The notes under the pieces: generated by a model
The model's input: the letters and a program-made list of their open reading frames with translations, nothing else
The model's database searches: none
What the model was told of the DNA's origin: nothing
Shown: positions 18,381-27,778 of the stretch, piece by piece
How positions within the stretch are numbered: the stretch's first letter is position 1
How the letters are laid out: each line of letters begins with the position of its first letter
Program-made: the position numbers and the translations under genes
Source of the DNA: Nocardioides nematodiphilus
GTDB taxonomy: Bacteria; Actinomycetota; Actinomycetes; Propionibacteriales; Nocardioidaceae
NCBI RefSeq assembly: GCF_020216525.1
Contig: NZ_JAIWOY010000002.1
Location: 124,001-188,000 of the forward strand
Direction of reading: 5' to 3'
DNA: 64,000 nt

Positions 18381-21300
18381 TCAGTGGTGACGGTGTCCCT
18401 TCACGGTGAAGGTGAAGGACGTGGTCTTCGCGCTGCCCACGAGGTGGATCTTGGCCTTGACCTTGCCATGCCGGTCACCGAGCAGCCGGCGGATCTTGCC
18501 CGCGCTGAGCCTCACCGTGCCGTTGACCGCCTGGACCGTGACCTGACGGTCCCCGACCTTGACGACGACCTTGCCGGTCACCGGCTCGCCGTTGACCTCC
18601 ACGTGGATCACGATCGGCTTCGTCGGGTGCGCCGGCACGGAGGGCAGGTTCACCACGACGGGCGGCGTGTCCGTCGGCGGGTGTCCATGGCCGTTGCCGG
18701 GTGTCGGCGTCGGGGTCGTGGTGGGAGTCGGCGTCGGGGTCGGGGTCGGCGTCGTGCTGCCGCCCGTGTCACCGCCACCATCGCCCGTGTCCGGCGCGTC
18801 GACGGTGAGGGTCACCCCGACACCGGCGGTGGCGAAGTTGTCGTCGCCGCCGTAGGTGATGGTCAGCGTGTGCGCACCCACCGACAGGGCGCCGGTCGCC
18901 ACCGCGATGGTGACGGCGCCGTTGGTCAACGTGCCGCTGGCCAGCTGGCTGCTGCCCTCCATGATCGTGACGGTGCCGGTCGGCTTCGACGTCGCGGACG
19001 CGGAGACGGTGACCGGGAAGGTCGCGCTGGTCCCCTGCGTCACGGTGACGCTCGAGGCGGCCACGGTGGGCGCACCCTGGGTGACCGTCAGATCGAACGT
19101 CTTCGTGTCGCCGTCGAAGGCCGCGTCGCCGCTGTACACCGCCGTGATGGCGTGCGGTACACCCGCGCCGAGCGTGACCTCGCTGATGGCGAGAGTCGCC
19201 ACCCCGCTGCCGTTGACCGGGGCTGCCCCGATCACCGTCGAGCCCTCGCGGAACGTGATCGTTCCGGTCGGGACCTCGCTTCCGTTCGCAGCAGCCACGC
19301 TCGCGACGAGCGCGCCGGAGGCACCGTAGGTGAGCGTCTGCGCCGCCGCCGTCACGGTCGAGGCCCGCTTGGGCAGATCGAGTGCGAGCGGCAGGATCGC
19401 GTCGGTGCCCGTGGCGGCACCGACGACGCGCACCGTGTCACCCGCCACCGCACTGGCCGGAACCACGAACGAGATCTGGTCGGTCGTGCCCCAGTGGTCG
19501 TCCGGCGTCGTGCTGTTGCCGTGCGTGACCGGGATGTCGGCCGCCACGACCTCATCGCCGACCTTGATGCTGACGGTGCTGTCCTGGACGGGCTTGTCGG
19601 CGTCCGAGCCGCCGTTCATGTCCAGCGAGCCGAGACGCAGGACCACCGCGTCGCCCGGCTTGTACGACGCGGGAGCGTCGGCCGGGAGCGTCACCTTGAT
19701 GCCGCGCTGCGAGGAGTCGACCTGCAGCGGCGTGGTGCCGTACTGCCTCATGTAGTCGACCTGACCCTGCAGATCGGTCTGCTCGGTGTCGAGCTTCTCG
19801 GCGCCGTTGTTCAGCTCCCAGAAGTTGTCACCACCGGTGGCCAGGAAGCTGTTGACCGTGACCGAGTAGGTCGCCTCGGGGTCGATCGGCGTGCCGTCGA
19901 GCCACATCCCCGTCACGGTCCCGTGCATCGCGCCCGCCGGCTTCGCCGGGTCCTGCTGCTCGGCGTAGGTGTACGTGAACCCCTTGCTGATGCCGAGCTT
20001 GAGGAACGGACGCGCCGGGATGTCGCCCTTGGCGTCGCGCTGCCACTGCTCCTCGAGCACCGTCTTGATCTGGTCGCCGGTGAGCCTCATGTTGACCAGC
20101 TCGTTGGCGAACGGCTGGACGTCGGCGGCCTCACGGTAGGTGAGGTCGTAGGCGTCCCCGTTCTTGGTGCCCTCGGCGTCGGCACGGAGCCCACCGGGGT
20201 TCATGAAGGCGATCTGCGCGCCACCCTGCTGCACGCCGGCTGTCGCCCAGCGCTGGATCTCGGCGACCTGGTTGCCCAGGGTCGACTCGCCACCGCGGTT
20301 GTCGGTGCCGTCGCTCAGCTTCGAGCGGTACATCGGAGCGGTCATCGTGCCGAGGACCTGTGCTCCCGCCACCGCCGAGTCCGCGACGGCCTTGTCGACG
20401 ATCGGCTGGACGTCAGGGTCGGCGCCGTAGTTGAACAGCGCGCCGCTCGGGCCCTTCACACCGACGTTGTTGGCGATCAGGTCGACGGGCTTGTTGCTCG
20501 CGTCGAACGAGTAGACGAGCTGGTCGAGCGCCGTGCCGTACGAGGCGCCCTGCATCACCGGACGGACGGTCAGCGGGTTGCTGGCCGTGGCCTTCTTCCG
20601 GAAGGTGCAGGAGTACTCGAGGTGGGTGTGACCCGACAGGATCGCGTCCACGTCGTCGTCGACGCCGTTGACGATCGAGGAGAAGGCCGTGCCGGCCGAC
20701 TTCATCGTGCTGCAGTCGGTCGTGGCCGCGCCCTCGTGGTCGAGCAGGATCACCAGGTCGGCGCCCTTGGCCTTGAGGTCGGCCGCGTAGTCGTTGACCT
20801 TGGCGATCGTGTCGGCGTTGTTGAGCACCGTCACGCCGGCGAGGTTCTCCGGGCTCTGCAGCGACGGGAGGTCCGAGGTGACCGCGCCGACGAAGCCGAT
20901 CTTGATCGGGGTCCCGGACAGCGAGTTGGGCACCTCGATCATCCTGGTCGGCGCCGAGATCGGGTCGCCCGCGGTGTGGCCGTTGGACGAGTCCTTCCAG
21001 ACCACGTTCGCGGCGAGGTAGTCGCCCCAGGTCAGCGCCTTGTCCGCGCCGTACTTGTTGGTGTCGGCGTCGTACGGCTTCTCGATCCGGTTGAGCAGGT
21101 CGTTCACGCCATGGTCGAACTCGTGGTTGCCCACGGACGAGACCTGCAGGTCCATCTCGTTCAGCGCGTCCAGGGTCGGCTTGTCGTGCTGGGTGAAGGA
21201 CTCGAAGATCGACGCGCCGACGTTGTCGCCGGCTGACGCCAGGACGGTCTCATCCGCACCGTAGATGCCACGCAGCGACGCGACCGCACCGGCGAGCGGC

Positions 21301-24300
21301 GCCGCGCCGCCGTCCGAGGCATCGGCGATCAGGCGACCGTGGAAGTCGTTGATGCCGAGGATCTGGACGTCGGTGACCTGCTTCGCGGCCGAAGCGCTTG
21401 GCAGGGTCAGGTCGATGACCTCCGGGTTGTGGTCCGAGCCGCGCCACGGAGCGTTGCCGTCGAAGAAGTCGGTCGCGTTGGTGTTGTAGCGGCCGTAGTC
21501 GTAGACGTCGGGCTCGTTGGCGTTGATCTCCCAGATGTCGGTGTGCGGGCTCGTGGCCCGGGCGCCGGCGCTGGCGAAGATGTGGTCGAGCGAGCCCGCC
21601 CCGCCGTACCCGATGCCGTTCACCTTGGTGCTGAAGACATAGCTGGTGTCGCTCTTGTCGTCGGAGTGGATCTCCTTGAAGTCGAGCGGGTCGACGGTGT
21701 CGTCGGCGTCCTCGATCGTGGTCACCGGGTCTTCGCCGCTGTAGGCGTTGAAATCACCGAGCAGGAAGACCTTGTCGGTGTTCCACTTGTGGGCGAACGC
21801 GTTCGCGAAGCGGATGAGCTCCTTCGACTGAGCGACACGGGTGGCGTTGAAGGCACCGTGCAGCGGGTCGTTCTTGTCCCCGCCCTTGGCCGGACCCGCC
21901 GGAGCAGCGGCGTCGCCCTTGGACTTGTAGTGGTTGACGATCAGCGCGAAGCCCTCGTCGTTCTTCGCGCCCACCGGCTTGAAGTACTGGGCGAACGGCT
22001 CGCGAGCACTGTCGAACGGGGAGCTCGTCGGCTTGCCGGCAGCATCGGTGAAGACGTGGTTGCCCCACGGGTCCGGCGTGCCGTTGACGGAGTAGCCGGG
22101 CAGGTCGAGGTCCCCCTGGCCCACCGGGACGACCTTGGCCTTCTTGTAGATGAAGGCCGAGCGGATCACGTCCTGACCACTCGCGTACGAGCAGGTGCCG
22201 GCGAGGTTGGCCGGGCCGGGCACCGGGGTGCCGTTGGGCTGCACCGTCGTGCACATCCCCGGGACCGAGGTCGCGTCGGTGGTCTCCTCCGGCGAGGCCG
22301 CGAAAGCCCACTGGTCGTCACTGGGCGCGAGCTTCGCGTTGAGGTGGTCGACCAGGTAGGCGACCGTCTCGTCACGCCACTGGATCGCGGTCCCCTGGCC
22401 CTGGTCCTTCTTGTTGCTCAGGTCGGGGTGCAGCGGGTCGTTGGTGACCCCCAGCTTGAGCTTGTTCGGGTTGCCGATCTCCTCGAGGGCGACGACGTCG
22501 GCGCCGAGCCGGTTGATCGCGGTCACGATCTTCGACGTCTGACGATCGAGATCCTGCGAACGGCCGGCGCCGCGAGGGGCGTTGGCGAGCGAGGAGCTGT
22601 ACGCCGTGACGGCGCCCGTCACCGGGTCCCATGCCGTGGCCATGCCGGCCGGGTTGGTGCACTGGTAGGACAGCAACCCCGCACCCGTGCGGTCGTTGTC
22701 GTACTCGCAGGTGTACAGCGGGTTCTTGGCGGCGAACTCGTTCATCGTCACCGAGAAGAAGTTCTCCACGTTGTACGTCGCGAACCTGATGTTGCTGCCT
22801 GCCGGTGCCGTCACCGGGGTGAGGTTCTGGGCACGCGTGTCCTCGAAGGTGACCACGTCGGCGCCGAGGTCCGGGGTGCAGGTGCCGTGCGGCGCGGTCG
22901 TGTTGGCGCAGGTCGCGACCACCGATCGCGGCGGCTCGAGGTACCACTTCTTGTTGCGGAAGTCGAGGATCGCGCCCTGCGGGAAGGTGACGTCCGCGCC
23001 GACGCGGGCCGAGTGGTCCTTGTCGATGAACGGGTACGGCAGATCGGAGTTCTTGGCCTTGTCCGGGTGGTAGATGTTCGACGTACCGAGGTAGGTCGTG
23101 CCACCGGTCAGGAAGTAGCCGCGATTCTTGAGGTCGGCCTGGGCAGCCTGGATGCAGGTCGAGTCCCCGTCGCGGCAGATCTGGCCCGGCTGCTGAAGGG
23201 GCGCCTCGGCGACGTCCCCGAGCGCCTTCGCGACCGGGCCCGCCGGGTCGGGAGCGCCCGCGGCAAGACCGAGCTCGCCCTGGCTCTCGAAGTTGTACGA
23301 GTCGGTCACGACCACGTGGGTCGGGTCGAAGAGCTCGCCCTCGTGCGCCTCGCGCGCCGCGTACGTGGTCGGGGCCGCGCCTCGCGTGACGACGCCGCCG
23401 GCCTGAGGAGTCGTGACGGCGATGTTGCCTGCGACCGTCGGGTCGACGACGACCTGGGTGAGCGTCTCGCCGCTGCCGTACTCGCCGACCTTGCCCTTGA
23501 TCTGGACGGCGTCGCCGACCGCGAGCGCGGTCCCCGTGCCGGGCACGGTCTTGCCGTCGAACTTGGTGCCGGCCGAGACGAAGACCGCGTCCGAGGCACC
23601 CGGCGTGCTGTCGGCACCCGGGGTCTGGATGTAGAAGCCGCAGTAGCCGCACGTCGCCTTGCCGCTGGCGTCGAAGCCCTTGGCGTAGATCGCGGTGACG
23701 ACCCCGGTGGTCGTGACGCTGCAGTTGATGTACGGCGAGAAGCCGGCGTCGGTCCCCTGGACCTGCGCGATCGCGGGGTTGGCCGGGAGCGTGCTGTCAC
23801 AGGTGGTCGGCAGGACGACCTTGCCGTCGTCGCCGACGACGCCGTTGGAGTTCGTCGGGGTCAGGTCACCGAGGACGAAGTCGAGCGTGTTGTCGTTCGA
23901 GTCGTTGTCGACGGGCTGGCGGATCGCAGCGGTCTCGCTGCTCGTCTGGGCCGTCTGCTTCGCACCCTCGAACGTGTTCGTCGGGCCGTAGCCGAGCGCG
24001 TCCACGATGTGCTGGGTGCCCTCGGAGGCGGTGATGTCACCCGTCGGCAGGGTCGGAGCGGTGGTCGTGTCGAGGAGGGCGACGAAGCCGTCGCGGTAGT
24101 CGAAGGTGTTGTAGTCGATGTCGACCGTCGCATCGGGGTCCGGCAGGCTCGCGCCGCCGCCGTTGGCGTCGGCCTGGCCCTGGATCAGGTAGTAGCCGCC
24201 CGGCTGGATGGTGTCCGAGCCGGTGATCGTGAGCGGGTAGGTGTCGACCGGGTTCTTCGTGGTCGTGAAGCCTCGGTAGGCGATCGCCCAGCCGGTGAGG

Positions 24301-25358
24301 TTCACCGGTGCGGCCGTCGGGTTGTAGAGCTCGATGTAGTCGTTCGAGAACGGGGCGTCCGTGTAGCCGCCGTCGCCCCAGACCTCACTGATGAGGACGT
24401 GGTCGGCACGGTTCGGGGCCACGACGGTGAGCGTGAAGCTCTTCGCGACCGACTCGGCGCCGGCCGTCGCGGTCACGGTGATGGTGTACGTGCCCGCCGT
24501 CGTCGGCTTGCCGGTGATCTGGCCGCTCGAGCTGATCGACAGACCCGCCGTGTCCGGCGTACCCGTCAGGGCGAACGTGACGTCGCCGGATCCACCGCTG
24601 GCCGACGTCTGGATGCTCACCGAGGAGCCGGCGAGGATCTTCGTGTTGGGCACCGTCGCCAGCGCGAGCGGTGCCGGAGCGCCCCCGTCCGAAGCCGAAC
24701 CCTCCGGTGTCGGCGTCGCCGCAGGCGCGAAGTCGACGGCGTTGTCGTCGCTGTCGACCCCCAGCGCGCCGCGCGAGATCGAGGTGCCGTTGGCGGTCGC
24801 ACCGGCGCGGTTCGAGCCCTCGAAGACGGTGGTCGAGGTGCCCCAGCCGACGAAGTCGACGACAGACGTGGCGAACGTCCACGGTGCTGCGCTGTTCGTC
24901 TGGGCGGCCACGGGGCTCGTCCCGTTGACCAGGTAGATCTGTCCGCCGCTGCCGCTGAGGGCCGACGGGGATGCGGTGACGGCCAGGTCCACGCCCGGCA
25001 GTGGCTTGTCCGTGACGGAGGTTCCGGCGGCGAGCTGCACGAGGAAGTGCCCGTGCTTGGCGACAGAGCCGCTCAGCGTGTTCACGCCTGCCGCCCCAGG
25101 CACGGCCGTGCTCGCACCCGACCTGTACTGCAGGCTCATCCCGGACAGGGAGATCGCGGCGTCGGTCGGGTTGTAGAGCTCGACGAAGTCGTACGTGTAT
25201 GCCGCGCCGGTGTTACCGCCACCGCCGTAGACCTCGTTGATCACCAGTCCGGTGCCTGTTGCATTCGCGTGGGCGACGCCCGGCGTCAGGACTTGAAGGC
25301 CCGCGACGGCGAGAGCCGCCCCGAGAAATGCACCGGCTACGCGGCGTGCTGCTGACAT
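18381..25358 (-). CDS. Giant secreted multidomain nuclease / 5'-nucleotidase
   Basis: 2325 aa, exported: a Sec signal occupies residues 1 to about 31 (AHA cleavage region). Order: lamin-tail-like domain (35-215), Ig-like domain (225-312), second lamin-tail-like domain (318-500), OB-fold and ExeM/NucH-type linker (530-850), then endonuclease/exonuclease/phosphatase domain (855-1318) with GDFNAYSGED near 1201 and GSDHNPEV near 1307. A metallophosphatase follows from about 1328 (NDFHGRL, GNHEFDHG), with a 5'-nucleotidase C-terminal domain to about 1890. Next come two Ig-like repeats, a Thr-Pro repeat linker and a short C-terminal domain ending HRHH. One chain could cut extracellular DNA and strip phosphate from the nucleotides. 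No LPxTG anchor is seen. Confidence 0.92.
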   Translation of the reverse strand: MSAARRVAGAFLGAALAVAGLQVLTPGVAHANATGTGLVINEVYGGGGNTGAAYTYDFVELYNPTDAAISLSGMSLQYRSGASTAVPGAAGVNTLSGSVAKHGHFLVQLAAGTSVTDKPLPGVDLAVTASPSALSGSGGQIYLVNGTSPVAAQTNSAAPWTFATSVVDFVGWGTSTTVFEGSNRAGATANGTSISRGALGVDSDDNAVDFAPAATPTPEGSASDGGAPAPLALATVPNTKILAGSSVSIQTSASGGSGDVTFALTGTPDTAGLSISSSGQITGKPTTAGTYTITVTATAGAESVAKSFTLTVVAPNRADHVLISEVWGDGGYTDAPFSNDYIELYNPTAAPVNLTGWAIAYRGFTTTKNPVDTYPLTITGSDTIQPGGYYLIQGQADANGGGASLPDPDATVDIDYNTFDYRDGFVALLDTTTAPTLPTGDITASEGTQHIVDALGYGPTNTFEGAKQTAQTSSETAAIRQPVDNDSNDNTLDFVLGDLTPTNSNGVVGDDGKVVLPTTCDSTLPANPAIAQVQGTDAGFSPYINCSVTTTGVVTAIYAKGFDASGKATCGYCGFYIQTPGADSTPGASDAVFVSAGTKFDGKTVPGTGTALAVGDAVQIKGKVGEYGSGETLTQVVVDPTVAGNIAVTTPQAGGVVTRGAAPTTYAAREAHEGELFDPTHVVVTDSYNFESQGELGLAAGAPDPAGPVAKALGDVAEAPLQQPGQICRDGDSTCIQAAQADLKNRGYFLTGGTTYLGTSNIYHPDKAKNSDLPYPFIDKDHSARVGADVTFPQGAILDFRNKKWYLEPPRSVVATCANTTAPHGTCTPDLGADVVTFEDTRAQNLTPVTAPAGSNIRFATYNVENFFSVTMNEFAAKNPLYTCEYDNDRTGAGLLSYQCTNPAGMATAWDPVTGAVTAYSSSLANAPRGAGRSQDLDRQTSKIVTAINRLGADVVALEEIGNPNKLKLGVTNDPLHPDLSNKKDQGQGTAIQWRDETVAYLVDHLNAKLAPSDDQWAFAASPEETTDATSVPGMCTTVQPNGTPVPGPANLAGTCSYASGQDVIRSAFIYKKAKVVPVGQGDLDLPGYSVNGTPDPWGNHVFTDAAGKPTSSPFDSAREPFAQYFKPVGAKNDEGFALIVNHYKSKGDAAAPAGPAKGGDKNDPLHGAFNATRVAQSKELIRFANAFAHKWNTDKVFLLGDFNAYSGEDPVTTIEDADDTVDPLDFKEIHSDDKSDTSYVFSTKVNGIGYGGAGSLDHIFASAGARATSPHTDIWEINANEPDVYDYGRYNTNATDFFDGNAPWRGSDHNPEVIDLTLPSASAAKQVTDVQILGINDFHGRLIADASDGGAAPLAGAVASLRGIYGADETVLASAGDNVGASIFESFTQHDKPTLDALNEMDLQVSSVGNHEFDHGVNDLLNRIEKPYDADTNKYGADKALTWGDYLAANVVWKDSSNGHTAGDPISAPTRMIEVPNSLSGTPIKIGFVGAVTSDLPSLQSPENLAGVTVLNNADTIAKVNDYAADLKAKGADLVILLDHEGAATTDCSTMKSAGTAFSSIVNGVDDDVDAILSGHTHLEYSCTFRKKATASNPLTVRPVMQGASYGTALDQLVYSFDASNKPVDLIANNVGVKGPSGALFNYGADPDVQPIVDKAVADSAVAGAQVLGTMTAPMYRSKLSDGTDNRGGESTLGNQVAEIQRWATAGVQQGGAQIAFMNPGGLRADAEGTKNGDAYDLTYREAADVQPFANELVNMRLTGDQIKTVLEEQWQRDAKGDIPARPFLKLGISKGFTYTYAEQQDPAKPAGAMHGTVTGMWLDGTPIDPEATYSVTVNSFLATGGDNFWELNNGAEKLDTEQTDLQGQVDYMRQYGTTPLQVDSSQRGIKVTLPADAPASYKPGDAVVLRLGSLDMNGGSDADKPVQDSTVSIKVGDEVVAADIPVTHGNSTTPDDHWGTTDQISFVVPASAVAGDTVRVVGAATGTDAILPLALDLPKRASTVTAAAQTLTYGASGALVASVAAANGSEVPTGTITFREGSTVIGAAPVNGSGVATLAISEVTLGAGVPHAITAVYSGDAAFDGDTKTFDLTVTQGAPTVAASSVTVTQGTSATFPVTVSASATSKPTGTVTIMEGSSQLASGTLTNGAVTIAVATGALSVGAHTLTITYGGDDNFATAGVGVTLTVDAPDTGDGGGDTGGSTTPTPTPTPTPTTTPTPTPGNGHGHPPTDTPPVVVNLPSVPAHPTKPIVIHVEVNGEPVTGKVVVKVGDRQVTVQAVNGTVRLSAGKIRRLLGDRHGKVKAKIHLVGSAKTTSFTFTVKGHRHH

Positions 25359-25535
25359 CTGGAGGGCTCCCCGATCGACAAGTGGATGCGCGGAGGTCGA
25401 GCCCGAGATGCCTAGCCCCGCAGACGCTTGAACCCAACCGAAGTCGCACTACCGCACGAGGTCCGGAAGGTTAACAACACGTAAGAACAGGCCAAGAGAT
25501 ACATCAATATCCCGACCTGTGCACCCACTGTCAGA
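25359..25535. other. Intergenic region between pgsA and the giant nuclease
   Basis: About 177 bp, noticeably more A/T-rich at 25465-25520 than its surroundings, so it should hold the nuclease promoter. GTTCTTA and GTTAACC on the minus strand faintly resemble PHO-box half-sites but are 13 rather than 11 nt apart. No clear terminator is seen after pgsA. Confidence 0.4.
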
Positions 25536-26147
25536 TCAGCTGCGGAGCTTGGCTCGCTGGCTCCAGATCGAGGCGTAGAACTGGGCACCGGACCAGAAGG
25601 TCAGGATGACGGCGACACCGAGGGCGCCCTCGAAGAGCCAGTGCAGGGTGTCGCCCGGGATCTCCCACCAGTCGGGAGCGTCGGGGTCGGTGAGCGGGAG
25701 GACCAGACCGCCGAGCGCGATGCCCTGGATGAAGGTCTTCCACTTGCCCAGCGTGTCCGCAGCGAGGACCACCTTGGAGGCGACGGCGAGCCGGACGAAG
25801 GTGACGCTCCACTCCCGGATCAGCACCAGGATGGTCACCCACCACCAGACCTCGCCGATGATCGACAGGCCGATGAAGGCCATCCCCGTGATCGCCTTGT
25901 CGGCGATCGGGTCGGCGATCTTGCCGAAGTTGGTGATGAGGTTGTGCTTGCGCGCCAGGTCGCCGTCGATCTTGTCGGTCGCCATCGCGACGAAGAAGAT
26001 CAGCCAGGCGATCAGACGCCAGGTCGCGTCGTTGCCGTCGTGGGCCAGCAGCGCCCAGCCGAAGAAGGGCACCATCACGATCCGCAACGTCGTCAAGATG
26101 TTGGGGACGTTCCAGTTGCTCGGCTTCGCGGCCTGGGTCTCGGTCAC
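25536..26147 (-). CDS. pgsA: CDP-diacylglycerol-glycerol-3-phosphate 3-phosphatidyltransferase
   Basis: Makes phosphatidylglycerol phosphate in the membrane. 203 aa with several transmembrane segments. The CDP-alcohol phosphatidyltransferase motif is complete: D58-xx-D61G-xx-A65R66 ... G75-xxx-D79-xxx-D83. GTG start at 26147, placed by TAGGGT 7 nt before it; the frame is open far upstream only because it is a shadow of rimO. rimO lies 56 bp upstream on the same strand. Confidence 0.93.
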   Translation of the reverse strand: MTETQAAKPSNWNVPNILTTLRIVMVPFFGWALLAHDGNDATWRLIAWLIFFVAMATDKIDGDLARKHNLITNFGKIADPIADKAITGMAFIGLSIIGEVWWWVTILVLIREWSVTFVRLAVASKVVLAADTLGKWKTFIQGIALGGLVLPLTDPDAPDWWEIPGDTLHWLFEGALGVAVILTFWSGAQFYASIWSQRAKLRS

Positions 26148-26154
26148 GAAGGCG

Positions 26155-26160
26155 ACCCTA
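26155..26160 (-). promoter_or_regulatory. Leaderless -10 hexamer of pgsA
   Basis: TAGGGT on the minus strand, 7 nt before the GTG start of pgsA. Confidence 0.48.
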
Positions 26161-26203
26161 TCTGCTCCCGGGGACGGAGCCCCGATCCGCAGCGGACGGT
26201 GCG

Positions 26204-27703
26204 CTACTGCACCTCGGCGATGAGGTCGACGCCCTCGCTGGCGACGACCGTGGCGCGGATCAGATCGCCGCGGCGTACGCCGTCGAGGTCTCCGACCAGG
26301 GTGGTCATGCCGTCGACGTCGGGGCCCTGGTGGGCCGCGCGGCCGACGATCTCGACACCGCTCTCGGGCTCGCCGTCCTCTCCATCGACGTCGTCGATGA
26401 TCTCCACGATCACGTCGACGACCTCGCCGATGCGCTCCTCGGCGCGCTGCGCGGTGAGCTCCTCGACCAGGTTGGAGACGTGCGCCAGACGGGCCGCGAC
26501 CTCGTCCTCGTCGAGCTTGTCGGTGAAGCCGGCGGCCTCGGTGCCCTCCTCGTCGGAGTAGCCGAACACGCCGGTGACGTCGAGACGCGCGGCCTCGAGG
26601 AAGTCGCAGAGGATCTCGAGGTCCTGCTCGGTCTCGCCTGGGAAGCCGACGATGACGTTGGACCGGATGCCCGCGGTCGGCGCGTACTCGCGGACCTGCT
26701 CGAGCAGCTTGAGGAACGACTCCGGGTCGCCGAAGCGCTTCATCTTGCGCAGCACCGCGTTGGAGGCGTGCTGGAACGAGAGGTCGAAGTACGGGGCCAC
26801 GCCCGGCGTGGTCGCGATCGCCTTGATCAGACCCGGACGGGTCTCCGCCGGCTGGAGGTACGAGACCCGAACGCGCTCGATGCCCTCGACGGCGGAGAGC
26901 TCGGGCAGCAGCGACTCGAGCAGCCGGATGTCGCCGAGGTCCTTGCCGTAGGACGTCGAGTTCTCCGAGACGAGGAAGAGCTCCTTGACGCCCTGCGAGG
27001 CGAGCCACTGTGCCTCGTGCAGGACGTCGCTCGGACGGCGCGACACGAAGGAGCCGCGGAAGCTGGGGATGGCGCAGAAGGTGCAGCGACGGTCGCAGCC
27101 CGACGCCAGCTTGAGCGGCGCCCACGGGGCGTCGTCGAGACGAGCGCGTACGGCGGAGAAGTCCGTGGCGACTCCCCCGATCATGCCGGTGACGTTCTCG
27201 CCCATTCCGGGGACGGAGATCGTGGTGGCGTCGCGCTCGACGGGGCTGATCGGGAGCAGCAGACGCCGATCGCTGGGCGTGTGCGCCTCGTGGTGGCCGC
27301 CGGCGACGATCGCGCGAAGCTTGGCGGCGATGTCGGGGTAGTCGTCGAAGCCGAGCACGGCGTCGGCCTCGGGCAGCTGGTCGGCCAGCTCCTTGCCGTA
27401 GCGCTCGGCCATGCAGCCGACGGCGACGACGGCCTGGGCCTTGCCGTTCTCCTTGAGGTCGGCTGCCTCGAGGAGCGTGTCGACCGAGTCCTTCTTCGCC
27501 TGTTCGACGAAGCCGCAGGTGTTGACCACCACGGTGTCGGCCTCGGAGGGGTCGGTGACGAGCTTGAAGCCGCCGGCCAGGAGACGGCCGGCCAGCTCCT
27601 CGGAGTCGACCTCGTTGCGGGTGCACCCGAGGGTCACCATCGCCACCGACAGAACAGGGGCGGTCGTCGCAGCAGGGTCAGCGGCCTCGGCAGTCTCAGT
27701 CAT
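26204..27703 (-). CDS. rimO: Ribosomal protein S12 methylthiotransferase
   Basis: Radical-SAM enzyme that methylthiolates the conserved Asp of ribosomal protein S12. 499 aa: N-terminal MTTase domain with [13 protein letters not shown] and [10 protein letters not shown], radical-SAM core with CDRRCTFC near residues 202-209, and a C-terminal TRAM domain from about 430. The NEVDSE wording is typical of RimO rather than MiaB. Sits between the membrane HTH gene and pgsA, the conserved actinobacterial order. Confidence 0.96.
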   Translation of the reverse strand: MTETAEAADPAATTAPVLSVAMVTLGCTRNEVDSEELAGRLLAGGFKLVTDPSEADTVVVNTCGFVEQAKKDSVDTLLEAADLKENGKAQAVVAVGCMAERYGKELADQLPEADAVLGFDDYPDIAAKLRAIVAGGHHEAHTPSDRRLLLPISPVERDATTISVPGMGENVTGMIGGVATDFSAVRARLDDAPWAPLKLASGCDRRCTFCAIPSFRGSFVSRRPSDVLHEAQWLASQGVKELFLVSENSTSYGKDLGDIRLLESLLPELSAVEGIERVRVSYLQPAETRPGLIKAIATTPGVAPYFDLSFQHASNAVLRKMKRFGDPESFLKLLEQVREYAPTAGIRSNVIVGFPGETEQDLEILCDFLEAARLDVTGVFGYSDEEGTEAAGFTDKLDEDEVAARLAHVSNLVEELTAQRAEERIGEVVDVIVEIIDDVDGEDGEPESGVEIVGRAAHQGPDVDGMTTLVGDLDGVRRGDLIRATVVASEGVDLIAEVQ

Positions 27704-27722
27704 CGCAGTCGAGTATGACGCG

Positions 27723-27758
27723 ATCAGGGTCCTCGCGACGATTCGCGAGGACCCTGAT
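27723..27758 (-). terminator. Perfect 15-bp hairpin after the membrane HTH gene
   Basis: ATCAGGGTCCTCGCG pairs exactly with its complement across a 6-nt loop (27738-27743). It begins about 20 nt past the HTH gene stop and just before rimO. There is no U-tract, so it is a GC-type terminator candidate. Confidence 0.65.
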
Positions 27759-27778
27759 TCGGCATGCTGCAGCGTGCG

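Noticed and set aside
21339..25355. A 1338-codon open frame on the plus strand opposite the giant nuclease
   Set aside because: It is a shadow of the minus-strand gene: composition is Arg/Gly/Val with no domains, and the opposite strand encodes clear enzymatic motifs throughout. Other long antisense frames in the window (for example opposite lhr, sucB-lipB and the indolepyruvate oxidoreductase) fall for the same reason.
25450..25500. PHO box before the giant nuclease
   Set aside because: The two GTTnnnn half-sites are 13 nt apart instead of 11 and match poorly, so it is not strong enough to call.
25536..27626. A 696-codon frame ending in pgsA
   Set aside because: The upstream 490 residues are an out-of-frame reading of rimO; pgsA starts at the GTG at 26147 beneath a -10 hexamer.
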